Of a DNA stretch of 64,000 nucleotides, positions 48,314 through 56,404 are shown one piece after another. The position numbers were made by a program, and so were the translations under genes. The DNA is from Candidatus Poribacteria bacterium (GTDB taxonomy: Bacteria > Poribacteria > WGA-4E > WGA-3G). Where the stretch lies: the NCBI GenBank assembly GCA_028824575.1, contig JAPPDN010000059.1, forward strand, positions 65,342 to 129,341. Reading direction: 5' to 3'. The notes under the pieces are model-generated. The model had not been told where the DNA came from and searched no databases. It worked only from the letters and a program-made list of their open reading frames with translations. The first letter of the stretch is position 1, and each line of letters opens with the position of its first letter.

Positions 48314-51127
48314 CTACTCATTGGACGCCTTGATTTCACCCCATGTAGAGGTAAGTTTTCCAGCGGCTCCGATATGCCCTTTCAGGCGGATACCGCGGGT
48401 CAGCGTCTGACGATTCCCATCAAGGGAGACGTCTTCAATTTGGTAGTAGTATACGATGTTGGGTTGAGCAGTCGTATCCGTGTAGGTATAGAACTGCTTT
48501 TCACTGGTCGTGCCAGCACCGGGGACCATGGTTGCGTTGATGACTTTGAACTCGCCATCGCGTTGGTTACTCCGTTTGATGAAGAATCCAGCGTTGTTGA
48601 GTTCGGACTGTGTTGCCCATGTAATCACAACTGCGCCGGTGGCTTTATCGCGTGCCGGACGGAAGTGTGAGAGTTCGACAGGTAGCGGTCCACCTGCGTC
48701 ATAGCCAGGTGTTCCAGCGTCTTCATCGCTGCCATACCACGTTGCGGGTCCAGAGACGAGAGACGTGCTTGAGGCGAGGATCCAGCCATTGGCATCTGTG
48801 CCTTTGGTCATCATACCCGCGTCCATCTCATGCCGAATTAATGAACTCCGACCATCTTCACCCATTGGGATGTCCCATGCTGGGCTTGCATCGAGGTTCC
48901 CTGCCATATCACCAGGTGTAAAGATCCCAGTTTTTTGCGGTGGGACCAGCGTGATCATGAAACCCATGTCGCTGATGAGTTTATAGTGACCCCGTGCCCC
49001 GACAGCCCCTGATACATCAACAATATTCTTATTGCCATCAAGGTTACTGGAGCTCCGAGCCGTTCGGGAAACTAACAGGAGGGAGTTACCTTGTCCCATG
49101 TTCCCTTCATGCGCACTCACACCGAGCGTGCCCATCAGGTCGATCTCTATATCACTGCCAATCACATCTGCATCAGCAGAATCGTTCTCAATCGTAATAG
49201 ACCACCCTGCGAGGCTGACTTCTTTACCGCTCACGTTATTGAGTTCGATCCACTGCGGGAGTCGACCGTTGCCGGTATCGACCATGATTTCGGTAATCAT
49301 GATGTCATTGGCTGTCGCAACAGGAACAACGGGAGCAGGTGTGGGTTCGGGTGTCGGTGCCGGTGGTTCTGGGAAAGTGATAGGCATTGCACCAGGGCTA
49401 CCGATATGCACGCCTGGGGCGTTCGATTCAAAGTTTGAACTTGGAGGTGACGACTGTACCCAGGAACTTCCGAGCGTGCCTTTTGCATACGTGCCACCCG
49501 TCATCACACGAGACATAGAAATAATCGGTGATACAACTGGCTCTTGAACAGTTGATACAACTTCAACACCGCCTGCATCTACAGTTCTCTCAAGCAGTCC
49601 GCCACTGGCTCCACTTTGTCCTTTACCTGCAATTGACCAATAACCAGCGGTTGCATCCACTGTGCCTACGAGGTCATGAAGACCTGATGTTGGGGCTTCG
49701 CCCGCACCATAAAAAACGAGATAGGTCTTGTTGGCTTCGGTATCATCCTTAGTCTGAAATCCTGCACCGGGATTATGTAACTCAATCCATTGACTATTGC
49801 CGGGATCAACTAAGCTGGCATCGGAACCCCACATAATCTCGGTAATCATTAGCGGGTTTGGTCCCATAACACCAATTGTGCCACCGTTGGCAAGGAATGT
49901 TTCCAAATTCGGTAAATCACCATCATCAATGACGTTGTACATTAACTCAGCAGGTGTCCGTTCATGCGCCTTTGGAGCCTCTTTAATTTCGCCAGGCGGA
50001 ACATGGACATAAGAACCAGCTTTGTCTTCAGTAACAACTAAATAGCCACCTGCAGGAATGTATTTCTCTTTCACTACCAAGAACTTTACACCTGCCGATT
50101 TTGGGAGGTTTCCAGGATCTGTCTTTGTCTTGACGGTTAGAATATCCCTACCTGGTGTGAGCATGCTTTCTGCCTTTTGGACATACGATTGCTGTGTGAT
50201 TGCACCTGTCGGACGTTCCATACCTCCAAAATCTTTTATCTTGATCTTAACGGTTTTCTCGCCTGGCTTTGTATTGAAGGTAACAAGGTAGAGATGGAGC
50301 TTCCTATCCCGCCAAGTCGCCATTCCTGAGGTACCATCATCACTAATTATAGCAGCCGGTGCTGTTTCAGCAGTACCACCATTATTCTCTGCTGAACGTA
50401 GCATAATAGCAGTAAAATCCACATTCATTGGACTCGCCAACTTAACAACTGATGCAACGGTCGATTCACCCGGATCAATATGATCTGCTTTGAAACCACC
50501 CATTGGTTCTTCACTCAATAGGATGTGTGTCATAAAGGTTGCTGTGGTGATCAGTGAGAACGGTTCGCCTACCAATGCGATCTTCCAAACATCTGGCCCT
50601 GCGGTATTGGTATCAGCTGGAAGCAAATGAATATCCGTCTTAAGCTCTTTACTCGTATCATCGTTAAATGGATCATGAGAGGCAATGCCTTTTGCAATCT
50701 TGAGAGTGATTTTTCTGACCATCGCAGCAGCAGCAGCATCGGCTCCAAGCTCAATATCTAGCGTGACCATCTTAGCAGCAGCCGCATTGGGAATGGGATT
50801 GGTTGTATCATCTGCATCGAGAGCAACAACTGGCAATAAACCACCATCTATATCATAACCAGCAATACTTACATTTGCAACCGGTAGGATAACTTCTCTA
50901 TCAAAGTTAACTGTAACTCGGATAGATGTGTCATCACCAGGTGATACCTGTAACCCATCTGCATGACTTACGTCCATGAGAGTATCGGTAGCAGCTATGC
51001 CATCAGCGTCTTGGACTTGGTAAAGTGATATACCAAATTCACCCGCCATTACCGGAATTGTAATGAAAGCAAGTGCGAGTATTGTTATTAGACTTGTTAA
51101 CGAAAATGCCATTTTCTTTGACAACAT
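48314..51127 (-). CDS. Secreted lamin-tail-domain protein, copy 1, WGEIK tag
   Basis: 937 residues. Signal peptide KKMAFSLTSLITILALAF; a long N-terminal beta-rich part of Ig/cadherin-like strands; two lamin-tail domains (MITEIMWGSDASLVD and MITEIMVDTGNGRLPQWIEL, with VSLAGWSITIEN); a proline-rich linker (EPPAPTPEPTPAPVVP); then the C-terminal module PVELSHFRPARDKATGAVVI, FYTYTDTTAQPN and the tail KLTSTWGEIKASNE. Lamin-tail domains in bacteria occur in secreted surface proteins and nucleases. Its partner at 56340 shares the ends but not the middle. Confidence 0.9.
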   Translation of the reverse strand: MLSKKMAFSLTSLITILALAFITIPVMAGEFGISLYQVQDADGIAATDTLMDVSHADGLQVSPGDDTSIRVTVNFDREVILPVANVSIAGYDIDGGLLPVVALDADDTTNPIPNAAAAKMVTLDIELGADAAAAAMVRKITLKIAKGIASHDPFNDDTSKELKTDIHLLPADTNTAGPDVWKIALVGEPFSLITTATFMTHILLSEEPMGGFKADHIDPGESTVASVVKLASPMNVDFTAIMLRSAENNGGTAETAPAAIISDDGTSGMATWRDRKLHLYLVTFNTKPGEKTVKIKIKDFGGMERPTGAITQQSYVQKAESMLTPGRDILTVKTKTDPGNLPKSAGVKFLVVKEKYIPAGGYLVVTEDKAGSYVHVPPGEIKEAPKAHERTPAELMYNVIDDGDLPNLETFLANGGTIGVMGPNPLMITEIMWGSDASLVDPGNSQWIELHNPGAGFQTKDDTEANKTYLVFYGAGEAPTSGLHDLVGTVDATAGYWSIAGKGQSGASGGLLERTVDAGGVEVVSTVQEPVVSPIISMSRVMTGGTYAKGTLGSSWVQSSPPSSNFESNAPGVHIGSPGAMPITFPEPPAPTPEPTPAPVVPVATANDIMITEIMVDTGNGRLPQWIELNNVSGKEVSLAGWSITIENDSADADVIGSDIEIDLMGTLGVSAHEGNMGQGNSLLLVSRTARSSSNLDGNKNIVDVSGAVGARGHYKLISDMGFMITLVPPQKTGIFTPGDMAGNLDASPAWDIPMGEDGRSSLIRHEMDAGMMTKGTDANGWILASSTSLVSGPATWYGSDEDAGTPGYDAGGPLPVELSHFRPARDKATGAVVITWATQSELNNAGFFIKRSNQRDGEFKVINATMVPGAGTTSEKQFYTYTDTTAQPNIVYYYQIEDVSLDGNRQTLTRGIRLKGHIGAAGKLTSTWGEIKASNE

Positions 51128-51380
51128 TCGTTCTATCTCCTTGTTCTTATGGAATAAAATTGTAAACTAAAACCTTAGGGTTATTGGTACGTTTCGCTAC
51201 GCTCCACTTTGGGTTATTGGTTTTTAGTTAAAAGAGAGGTTCGCGAAACGAAAGTCTCTTAACTTATAACCTAAAGGTTTTTCGTAGAAAAACCGAACCA
51301 ATAACTTATAACCATTAAAAAGAACGGACTCAGGGATTATTAAATCCGTATCTTGCTTTGAACTTAACCTTTTGCACATT
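51063..51380. repeat. Inverted repeat arm, left (promoter and signal-peptide block)
   Basis: The first 65 or so coding bases and about 250 bases upstream are an almost exact inverted copy of 56088-56404. The leader is full of small hairpins (GGTTTTTC/GAAAAACC; TTATTGGTT/AACCAATAA). Confidence 0.92.
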
Positions 51381-51659
51381 TTGTTAAGTTTAACAGGCAA
51401 AATATGGGAAAAAACCCTCCAATTTAGCCGATTTTGATACTCACAGTTAAGGTTCGTCCGAAATTTTAGCAGAACTTCAACACACTTGGAGAGCTAAGGT
51501 GAGTTAACAAACAGTAACAGGCAACCGAATTTCCGCAGACGGTGCGCTGATCCTCTGAAAATTAGCCACAGGAACCGCACTCTCTTGACGCTCAACGCCT
51601 CAGAAACCCATTTAGGGGTAGGGTACAGCGTGTTGCCAACGGATAGGAGGTCTTAAAGC

Positions 51660-51788
51660 CTAATGCTTTTTGGGGCTGTTTCTCGTTTCATAGAGGCGGG
51701 GAACCCACCGCTCTCCACGAAGGGATGCTGCAGCCCTCAGAAGGATGTTGAGTGCAGCGGTGTCGTCGCGGTCTAAAGACGTGCCAGA
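51660..51788 (-). pseudogene. tnpB 3' remnant
   Basis: Reads GTSLDRDDTAALNILLRAAA and on to a TAG. LDRDDTAALNIL matches the last RuvC motif of TnpB (DRDxNAAxNIL). The rest of the gene is absent. A relic of a fourth tnpB element, opposite in direction to copy 3. Confidence 0.75.
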
Positions 51789-51875
51789 AAACTAACAACT
51801 GAAAGTCCTTATCGCCAGGGGAGACCCGGCAGTGGAATTTCAAGGATGGGGGATAGAAGGAAAGGTGGAGATTAA

Positions 51876-51958
51876 AAACACCCCAGGGAAACGCTGGGGT
51901 ATTTCAGTAGGAGTGAAGAGACTCCCTTAACAATCCCAATGCTTTAGCGTTGGGTCAT
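51876..51958. other. Hairpins between the tnpB relic and tnpB copy 3
   Basis: ACACCCCAGGGAAACGCTGG then GGT forms one hairpin, and CCCAATGCTTTAGCGTTGGG (about 51936) another with the CTTTAG loop of IS605-type right ends. The second is probably an end of a former element. Confidence 0.5.
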
Positions 51959-51999
51959 AAGGGTTCGGGAGTCTTCCGAACTCTTAAATAGATTTGACA

Positions 52000-52114
52000 T
52001 TGACACAGAATTGTGGTATAGTTATAGTATCAAGTTGGCAGTCATAACGAGCGTTACCACTTGGTAACGTGGCTGCCTACCCACTCGTTAGGGGTTAAAG
52101 ACTTGATACTTGAT
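52000..52114 (+). promoter_or_regulatory. Promoter plus pseudoknot leader of tnpB copy 3
   Basis: TTGACA (52000), 17 bases, TATAGT (52023). P0: ATCAAGT 52029 with ACTTGAT 52101, repeated at 52108. P1: GGCAGTCA 52037 with TGGCTGCC 52070. P2: TAACGAG 52045 with CTCGTTA 52084. P3: CGTTACC 52052 with GGTAACG 52063 around ACTT. Linker TACCCA and GGGGTTAAAG are conserved. Confidence 0.75.
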
Positions 52115-52119
52115 ATACC

Positions 52120-53274
52120 ATGATAAAGACACACAAAATTGCATTACGCCCGGACAGGGTTCAGATTGCATGGTTTTACCAGCAATGCGGTTATGCGAAG
52201 TTTGCATATAACTCGGCTTTGTCTGATTTTAAGGCGGAACTCTCAGCGGATAACTTCTTATCCATGTATGACCTTAATAAACGCTTTAATGAAAAAAAGA
52301 AAGCGTTTGATTGGACGCAAGCACAAGATCAGCGTGCTGCTATGTATGCCGTCCACAACCTCGGTGCTGCTATAGACAATTGGAAAGCAAAGCGTGCGAA
52401 GTTCCCAAAGTTCAAGAAGCGCGGGTGTAAACATTCCTATACAACCGATGAGCAGGCCGTCCGCATGGCAGGCAAACGTATCAAATTACCTAAAATAGGT
52501 TGGGTCAAGACGTTTGAGGAATTGCGTTTTAAAGGGAAAATCGTATCTGTTACCCTCTCAAGAACAGCAAATCGTTGGTTTGCATCTATTTCTGTAGAGG
52601 TTGAGCCACCGATTCACCGATGTCCAGCACCGTCCGAGTTTGTTGATTATTTTGCGTCTCATACCGATATTGGAACACCTCAGCAGATAGAACGTTCTAT
52701 CTACCCCACTATCGGTATAGACGTAGGCATTTCTACACTCGCAACGCTTGATAATGGCACGAAATACGAGAACCCAAAAGCCTTAAAGCGTTACGAGCGA
52801 AAACTTAAACGAGAGCAACGCAAACTCAGTCGCAAAACGTTCTTAAGTGTCAATTGGTATAAGCAAAAGCGGATTGTAGAACGGATCCACTACCGCATTG
52901 CGTGTATCCGACGCGATGCCCACCATCAAGCGACAACCGATATTCTCAAGTGTGCCTCGAGAATCGGTATTGAGACGCTACAGGTTACCCACCTGCTTAA
53001 GAATCGGAAGTTAGCAAAAGCGTTATCAGATGCCGCTCTTGGCAGTTTCCTTGAGAAACTTAAGACCAAAGCGAAAGCATTGGGTATCCCAATTATGCAG
53101 GCGGATCGCTTTTTCGCAAGTTCTAAAATCTGTAGCAACTGCAAACACAAGAAAGTCGACTTAACGCTATCAGATAGGCAGTATCAGTGCAATCACTGCG
53201 GAAGGTCCATAGACCGAGACACTAACGCAGCAATGAATTTAAGAAACCTCGCCGCGGGATACGCGGAGAGTTAA
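52120..53274 (+). CDS. tnpB: TnpB RNA-guided nuclease, copy 3
   Basis: 384 residues. D201 (GIDVGISTL), E285 (GIETLQVTH) and D367 (IDRDTNAA) complete the RuvC site. Zinc cysteines are at 338, 341, 357 and 360. Intact and related to copy 2, with an extra loop of about 20 residues before the first RuvC motif. There is no tnpA. It sits inside the interval between the two inverted lamin-tail genes. Confidence 0.93.
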   Translation: MIKTHKIALRPDRVQIAWFYQQCGYAKFAYNSALSDFKAELSADNFLSMYDLNKRFNEKKKAFDWTQAQDQRAAMYAVHNLGAAIDNWKAKRAKFPKFKKRGCKHSYTTDEQAVRMAGKRIKLPKIGWVKTFEELRFKGKIVSVTLSRTANRWFASISVEVEPPIHRCPAPSEFVDYFASHTDIGTPQQIERSIYPTIGIDVGISTLATLDNGTKYENPKALKRYERKLKREQRKLSRKTFLSVNWYKQKRIVERIHYRIACIRRDAHHQATTDILKCASRIGIETLQVTHLLKNRKLAKALSDAALGSFLEKLKTKAKALGIPIMQADRFFASSKICSNCKHKKVDLTLSDRQYQCNHCGRSIDRDTNAAMNLRNLAAGYAES

Positions 53275-53365
53275 AACGCTTGTGGAGTTTGTGTAATTCC
53301 TCCACTTGCGGGAGGTTACAAATGACGAAGCAAGAATCCCACGACTTTAGACGTGGGAGTGTCAA
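53260..53365 (+). ncRNA. Predicted omega RNA and right end of tnpB element 3
   Basis: A CCTCCACTTGCGGGAGG hairpin, GACGAAGCAAGAA, then the terminal hairpin CCCACGACTTTAGACGTGGG (53338-53357) and AGTGTCAAT. Same layout as element 1. Confidence 0.65.
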
Positions 53366-53552
53366 TAGAATCCACCACCGGACAAGCAGAAAGAACAGGA
53401 ACGGAAGGCGCAATGAGGAAGGGACCGGGATTGAGAAATGTGGGGAATCTCCCGAGAGGTGTCGATTTGAGAAGATTGTAATTCGATAGGAATTCTTTGT
53501 AAAATCATGAGGTATTTTACAAAATTATTGAAAGATTTACAAAACCAAGTAT

Positions 53553-53969
53553 CTATGTCATATTCTCCAGCATGGTGGTGAGGTTATCAAGGGTTTTTGT
53601 AAGTTCTGCGTGTGCCTCGATGAGTGTTTTTTGGTTTTGGAGTGCGGCGGCGAGTTGGTCATTGAGGGATTGCTCACGTTTCTGGGTATCTTCCAACGCT
53701 TTACGAAGTCGCTCGTTCTCTTGCCGGAGCGCAACTCTGACAAAATCGACGGACTTGTCCCCGGCGTATTCGAGGTACCCATCGGGGATGTATACATTGC
53801 CGTAGAGACGCGAGAGTTCGCTATGTGCGATGACCTGATGTTTCCGCTTCCTGTCTGGGTTCTCTACGGCGGTGAGGTTCTTGGCTTGTATCTCTTTGTA
53901 GAGCGTTTCCTGCGAGATACCCAGTAGATCGGCGGCTTGTGCAACGGAGAGATAGATTTCTTGGTTCAT
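53553..53969 (-). CDS. HTH protein with C-terminal coiled coil
   Basis: 138 residues from the ATG at 53969; a GTG five codons earlier is also possible. The N-terminus is a MerR/excisionase-type helix-turn-helix (YLSVAQAADLLGISQETLYK). A long heptad coiled coil follows (LRQENERLRKALEDTQKREQ, LTKTLDNLTTMLENM). This plan is common for plasmid or phage regulators. No obvious target operon is adjacent. Confidence 0.7.
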   Translation of the reverse strand: MNQEIYLSVAQAADLLGISQETLYKEIQAKNLTAVENPDRKRKHQVIAHSELSRLYGNVYIPDGYLEYAGDKSVDFVRVALRQENERLRKALEDTQKREQSLNDQLAAALQNQKTLIEAHAELTKTLDNLTTMLENMT

Positions 53970-54152
53970 GGTATTGAGTAACACTCCTAACCTCCTTATC
54001 AGGGGCAGTCGGCAGGCATAAAACTTGCCCTATAATGAAGTGGACGGCACAGGGCGCGTGCCTGTCCTTATATATTGAAAGTATATACTAAAGTGCAGGG
54101 CTATTCAGTTTTCCATTTGTTCGTCGGATTTTAGGTGCCCAAGCCCGGTAGG

Positions 54153-55411
54153 AGCGGTTAGATGAAGTTTAAAATATTAATTCGGTAATAATCCGACATA
54201 ATGTAGCAACTCCTGTGAACCGCCTTTGAACTGTTTCATGAAATCGATGACCTTTTCTTGAAGGGCTGTCCAGTCATTGCTGAGACGATGCAGATGTATC
54301 ACTGATTGACGCGCCCAGCGCCACAACTTCTCAATCGGGTTCGTCCACGCAGCATAGGTCGGTAGCTGCACGATCTCAATAGGAAGTGGGTCAAGTCTGC
54401 CGATTTGCTTTGACGGTTTTCCCGTCCAGTTCGGGGGAGTCGGTTTATCAAAGACGATCTCCTGGGGCAGCAGGGCAGCGGTAAGATTGGGATGAAAGTG
54501 TATTGCCCGATTATCTTGGATGACATAGATCCGTTCAGCGTTTGGGTAGCGTTGACGGATCTGGGTGTAAAATGCGTGCAGAGCGACGACCGTGCAGCTT
54601 TTGACTTGCTGATACACAACATCTCCTGTGTGTGGGTTTAGGGCCCCGATACCACAACACGACGCTTCAGCGAGATGGCTCTGACGTGCCAAGGGGGACT
54701 TTGTACCCGTCTTCGCCCAATCTTTTGCGAGCGTCGGTTGGAGATAGAAAGAAAACTCGTCTTGATAAACCACGACGCACGTCTCTGGGTTCTCACGGGC
54801 TTGGGCTAAAACTTGCTCCACACGCGCAAGTTTTGCAGCGTAATCCACATCTGGACTCCGCACGTAGTGTCTACCGCGCTTATAGCGGATCCCTAATCGT
54901 GAGAGGATTTGATGAACGCCGGAGATACAGACATCTGCCAACCAGGGCACAGCCTGCCCGAGGGTGCACAACGTCCAACGGGTTTGATGCCGGTTGAGCC
55001 GCCCTGGGTCTTGACCGATGGCGTGTAAAATCTCTGACTCGGCTTCTTCAGGCGACTTGGGTGAAAAAGCAGGTTTGCGACCCCGACCGGGTTTATTCGA
55101 CAACCCACGGATACCATGCTCGCAATACCGACGCAACCACGCATAGACGGTATCGGGGTCCTGCTTTTTTAGCAAGCCACGACGGGCGACTTCATGTGGA
55201 GAAAAACCTTCGTGGATTTTCAACAACGCTGTCGCACGCTCGCGGAGATAAGCCGGTTCGCCTTTATCCCGAAGCACAATGAGTGCCTGGATTTCGGATG
55301 CGGTTAGATCCAACTTATGGTGTTTTGCCATTAGAGAATACCTCCTTTGGCAAGAGGATAACACGAATAACAATATTACCGAATTAATTTCTTAAACTTC
55401 ATTAACCGCTC
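54153..55411. mobile_element. IS630-family insertion sequence
   Basis: About 1.26 kb. Imperfect terminal inverted repeats: GAGCGGTTAGATGAAGTTTA at 54153 and, on the other strand from 55411, GAGCGGTTAATGAAGTTTAA, both continuing to ATTAATTCGGTAATA. The flanks contain TA (54150-54151 and near 55416), the usual IS630 target, but the exact duplication is not certain. Confidence 0.8.
54177..55331 (-). CDS. IS630-family transposase
   Basis: 384 residues from the ATG at 55331 (AAAGGAGG upstream). N-terminal HTH (LKIHEGFSPHEVARRGLLKK, VYAWLRRYCEHGIRGL), then the DDE core: VVYQDEFSFYLQPT, YVIQDNRAIHFHPN and TNPIEKLWRWARQ carry the two aspartates and the glutamate. The reading frame is full length, so the element may be active. 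Confidence 0.92.
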   Translation of the reverse strand: MAKHHKLDLTASEIQALIVLRDKGEPAYLRERATALLKIHEGFSPHEVARRGLLKKQDPDTVYAWLRRYCEHGIRGLSNKPGRGRKPAFSPKSPEEAESEILHAIGQDPGRLNRHQTRWTLCTLGQAVPWLADVCISGVHQILSRLGIRYKRGRHYVRSPDVDYAAKLARVEQVLAQARENPETCVVVYQDEFSFYLQPTLAKDWAKTGTKSPLARQSHLAEASCCGIGALNPHTGDVVYQQVKSCTVVALHAFYTQIRQRYPNAERIYVIQDNRAIHFHPNLTAALLPQEIVFDKPTPPNWTGKPSKQIGRLDPLPIEIVQLPTYAAWTNPIEKLWRWARQSVIHLHRLSNDWTALQEKVIDFMKQFKGGSQELLHYVGLLPN

Positions 55412-55751
55412 TGGGTATGGAAAAAGAACCTTCAGATCCCAAAAAATCTGTTAAATTTTTAAAACTGAATAGTGAATAGTCCTAAACTAAAGTGCAACGG
55501 CACTTGACTTTTAGGGATAGAAATACGTATAATTAAAGTAACCCCTTGGACAGAAGTTAAACCTACCCCTTCATTCATCAGGGGTCAGTAACAAAACACT
55601 CACAGGGAGGATACGCACGTTAGAAGTTTGCACTACAAGAATAAACCGAATGGCGATTTTCATGTATTTTACACATTTTTGACGAATTTCGCACCTTTTT
55701 TGATGAATCATGCATTTTTTCTGAAAAAAACTGCATTTTTTTGAAAAATAA

Positions 55752-55780
55752 TTTGACAAGAAGCGTTATATAGTGTAAAA
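55752..55780 (+). promoter_or_regulatory. Sigma-70 promoter
   Basis: TTGACA, 17 bases, TAAAAT, about 60 bases before the small HTH gene. The upstream sequence has repeated TGCATTTTTT and TTTGACGAATTTCGCA units. Confidence 0.65.
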
Positions 55781-55838
55781 TTAATTGCGTAAAGGGTTGA
55801 AACGCGAGATTTTCATACACTTACGCGAGGAATTTACG

Positions 55839-56060
55839 ATGCGCCGCTCAAACACAAAAATGATTTTGACTGCATGTGAGATGTCTTTCGCTGGGAAAAC
55901 GGATAATGAGATAGCGACGCTTCTCGGAACATCTGTCTCAAATGTCTCCCGCTGGCGGAAAAGCCCAATGTGGGTAGAGTTTGAAGAGGAACTCATCTCA
56001 GCACATAAAGAGTCATTGTTAGAAGCACATCGGACAACCCTTGAAGATAGCACATCGTAG
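55839..56060 (+). CDS. Small HTH protein
   Basis: 73 residues from the ATG at 55839 (GAGGAA upstream). FAGKTDNEIATLLGTSVSNV then SRWRKSPMWVEFEEEL is a helix-turn-helix of the phage terminase-small-subunit or transposase type. It lies just ahead of the right inverted-repeat arm. Confidence 0.65.
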   Translation: MRRSNTKMILTACEMSFAGKTDNEIATLLGTSVSNVSRWRKSPMWVEFEEELISAHKESLLEAHRTTLEDSTS

Positions 56061-56087
56061 TGTGCAACAGAGTTGCAATCTAACAGA

Positions 56088-56404
56088 ATGTGCAAAAGGT
56101 TAAGTTCAAAGCAAGATACGGATTTAATAATCCCTGAGTCCGTTCTTTTTAATGGTTATAAGTTATTGGTTCGGTTTTTCTACGAAAAACCTTTAGGTTA
56201 TAAGTTAAGAGACTTTCGTTTCGCGAACCTCTCTTTTAACTAAAAACCAATAACCCAAAGTGGAGCGTAGCGAAACGTACCAATAACCCTAAGGTTTTAG
56301 TTTACAATTTTATTCCATAAGAACAAGGAGATAGAACGAATGTTGTCAAAGAAAATGGCATTTTCGTTAACAAGTCTAATAACAATACTCGCACTCGCTT
56401 TCGT
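56088..56404. repeat. Inverted repeat arm, right (promoter and signal-peptide block)
   Basis: Mirror image of 51063-51380: a leader with several hairpins, the ribosome site AAGGAG before ATG, and the first coding bases of the lamin-tail gene. Confidence 0.92.

Noticed and set aside
48510..50012. Several plus-strand reading frames opposite the first lamin-tail gene
   Set aside because: They are antisense shadows of a clear long gene; the same frames recur opposite the second copy because the DNA is duplicated.
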